Assembly: GCA_003153055.1 (NCBI GenBank)
Contig: PMBV01000120.1
Coordinates: forward strand, 1 to 13,708
Direction: 5' to 3'
Source of the DNA: Myxococcales bacterium
GTDB lineage: Bacteria; Myxococcota; Myxococcia; Myxococcales; Myxococcaceae
DNA: 13,708 bases
The position numbers were made by a program, and so were the translations under genes. Positions 13,685-13,708 of the stretch are shown piece by piece. Position 1 is the stretch's first letter, and every line of letters begins with the position of its first letter. The notes beneath the pieces are model-generated. The model saw nothing but the letters and a program-made list of their open reading frames with translations. It was not told the DNA's origin and did no database searches.

Positions 13685-13708
13685 GCCACTCCCCCTGACC
13701 CCTCGCCC

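Noticed and set aside
1..13708. CRISPR arrays, tRNA or rRNA genes, insertion sequences, toxin-antitoxin pairs
   Set aside because: No regularly spaced repeats, tRNA-like cloverleaf ends, rRNA segments or transposase motifs were seen on either strand.

Overview
The window is GC-rich DNA (coding third positions mostly G/C, GTG and TTG starts in use). The large Hanks-type kinase fused to a propeller, the phosphohexomutase type and the multihaem cytochromes suggest a Gram-negative deltaproteobacterium in the broad sense, most likely a myxobacterial relative (Myxococcota). That placement is inference: there is no rRNA or marker gene here.

Layout. (1) 138-1238 (+) is a GT4-type glycosyltransferase. 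It converges on (2) a membrane Ser/Thr kinase with a C-terminal WD40-like propeller, 1364-4213 (-). (3) About 1.1 kb without a convincing gene follows (4214-5306). It is AT-richer in its middle and full of dyad symmetries, including two copies of TCGCA-N4-TGCGA exactly 80 bp apart, and it separates the kinase from the divergent cytochrome operon. (4) 5307-10782 (+) is a tight four-gene operon: decahaem periplasmic cytochrome (MtrA/DmsE/PioA family), large outer-membrane barrel (MtrB/PioB family), and two dihaem c4-like cytochromes. It ends in a 16-bp hairpin at 10800-10838. (5) 10883-11005 (-) holds what looks like the severed N-terminus of a BNR/sialidase-like protein. (6) 11081-13461 (-) is a two-gene operon: a phosphohexomutase followed by a small secreted beta-rich, probably outer-membrane protein, translationally coupled by an ATGA overlap.

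How the parts work together. The operon in (4) has the parts of a trans-outer-membrane electron conduit: MtrA-like haem wire inside an MtrB-like porin, plus two soluble dihaem carriers that could connect it to the inner membrane. No MtrC/OmcA-like surface cytochrome is encoded here, so the layout resembles the PioAB/MtoAB type more than the Shewanella MtrCAB type. Current could flow outward (metal or electrode reduction) or inward (for example iron oxidation); the sequence does not decide. The barrel is unusually long (997 aa), lacks an N-terminal CXXC, and has three cysteine pairs in predicted loops.

The two ends of the window carry the same ~52-nt element in inverted orientation (25-76 and 13634-13684), including a 25-nt identical block. 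Each copy lies upstream of, and points toward, a carbohydrate gene (glycosyltransferase; phosphohexomutase). An 8-bp direct repeat, ACCGCCAC, lies at the outer edge of each copy. This could be a shared upstream element, a dispersed genomic repeat, or the terminal repeats of a 13.7-kb mobile unit. No transposase or integrase is encoded between them.
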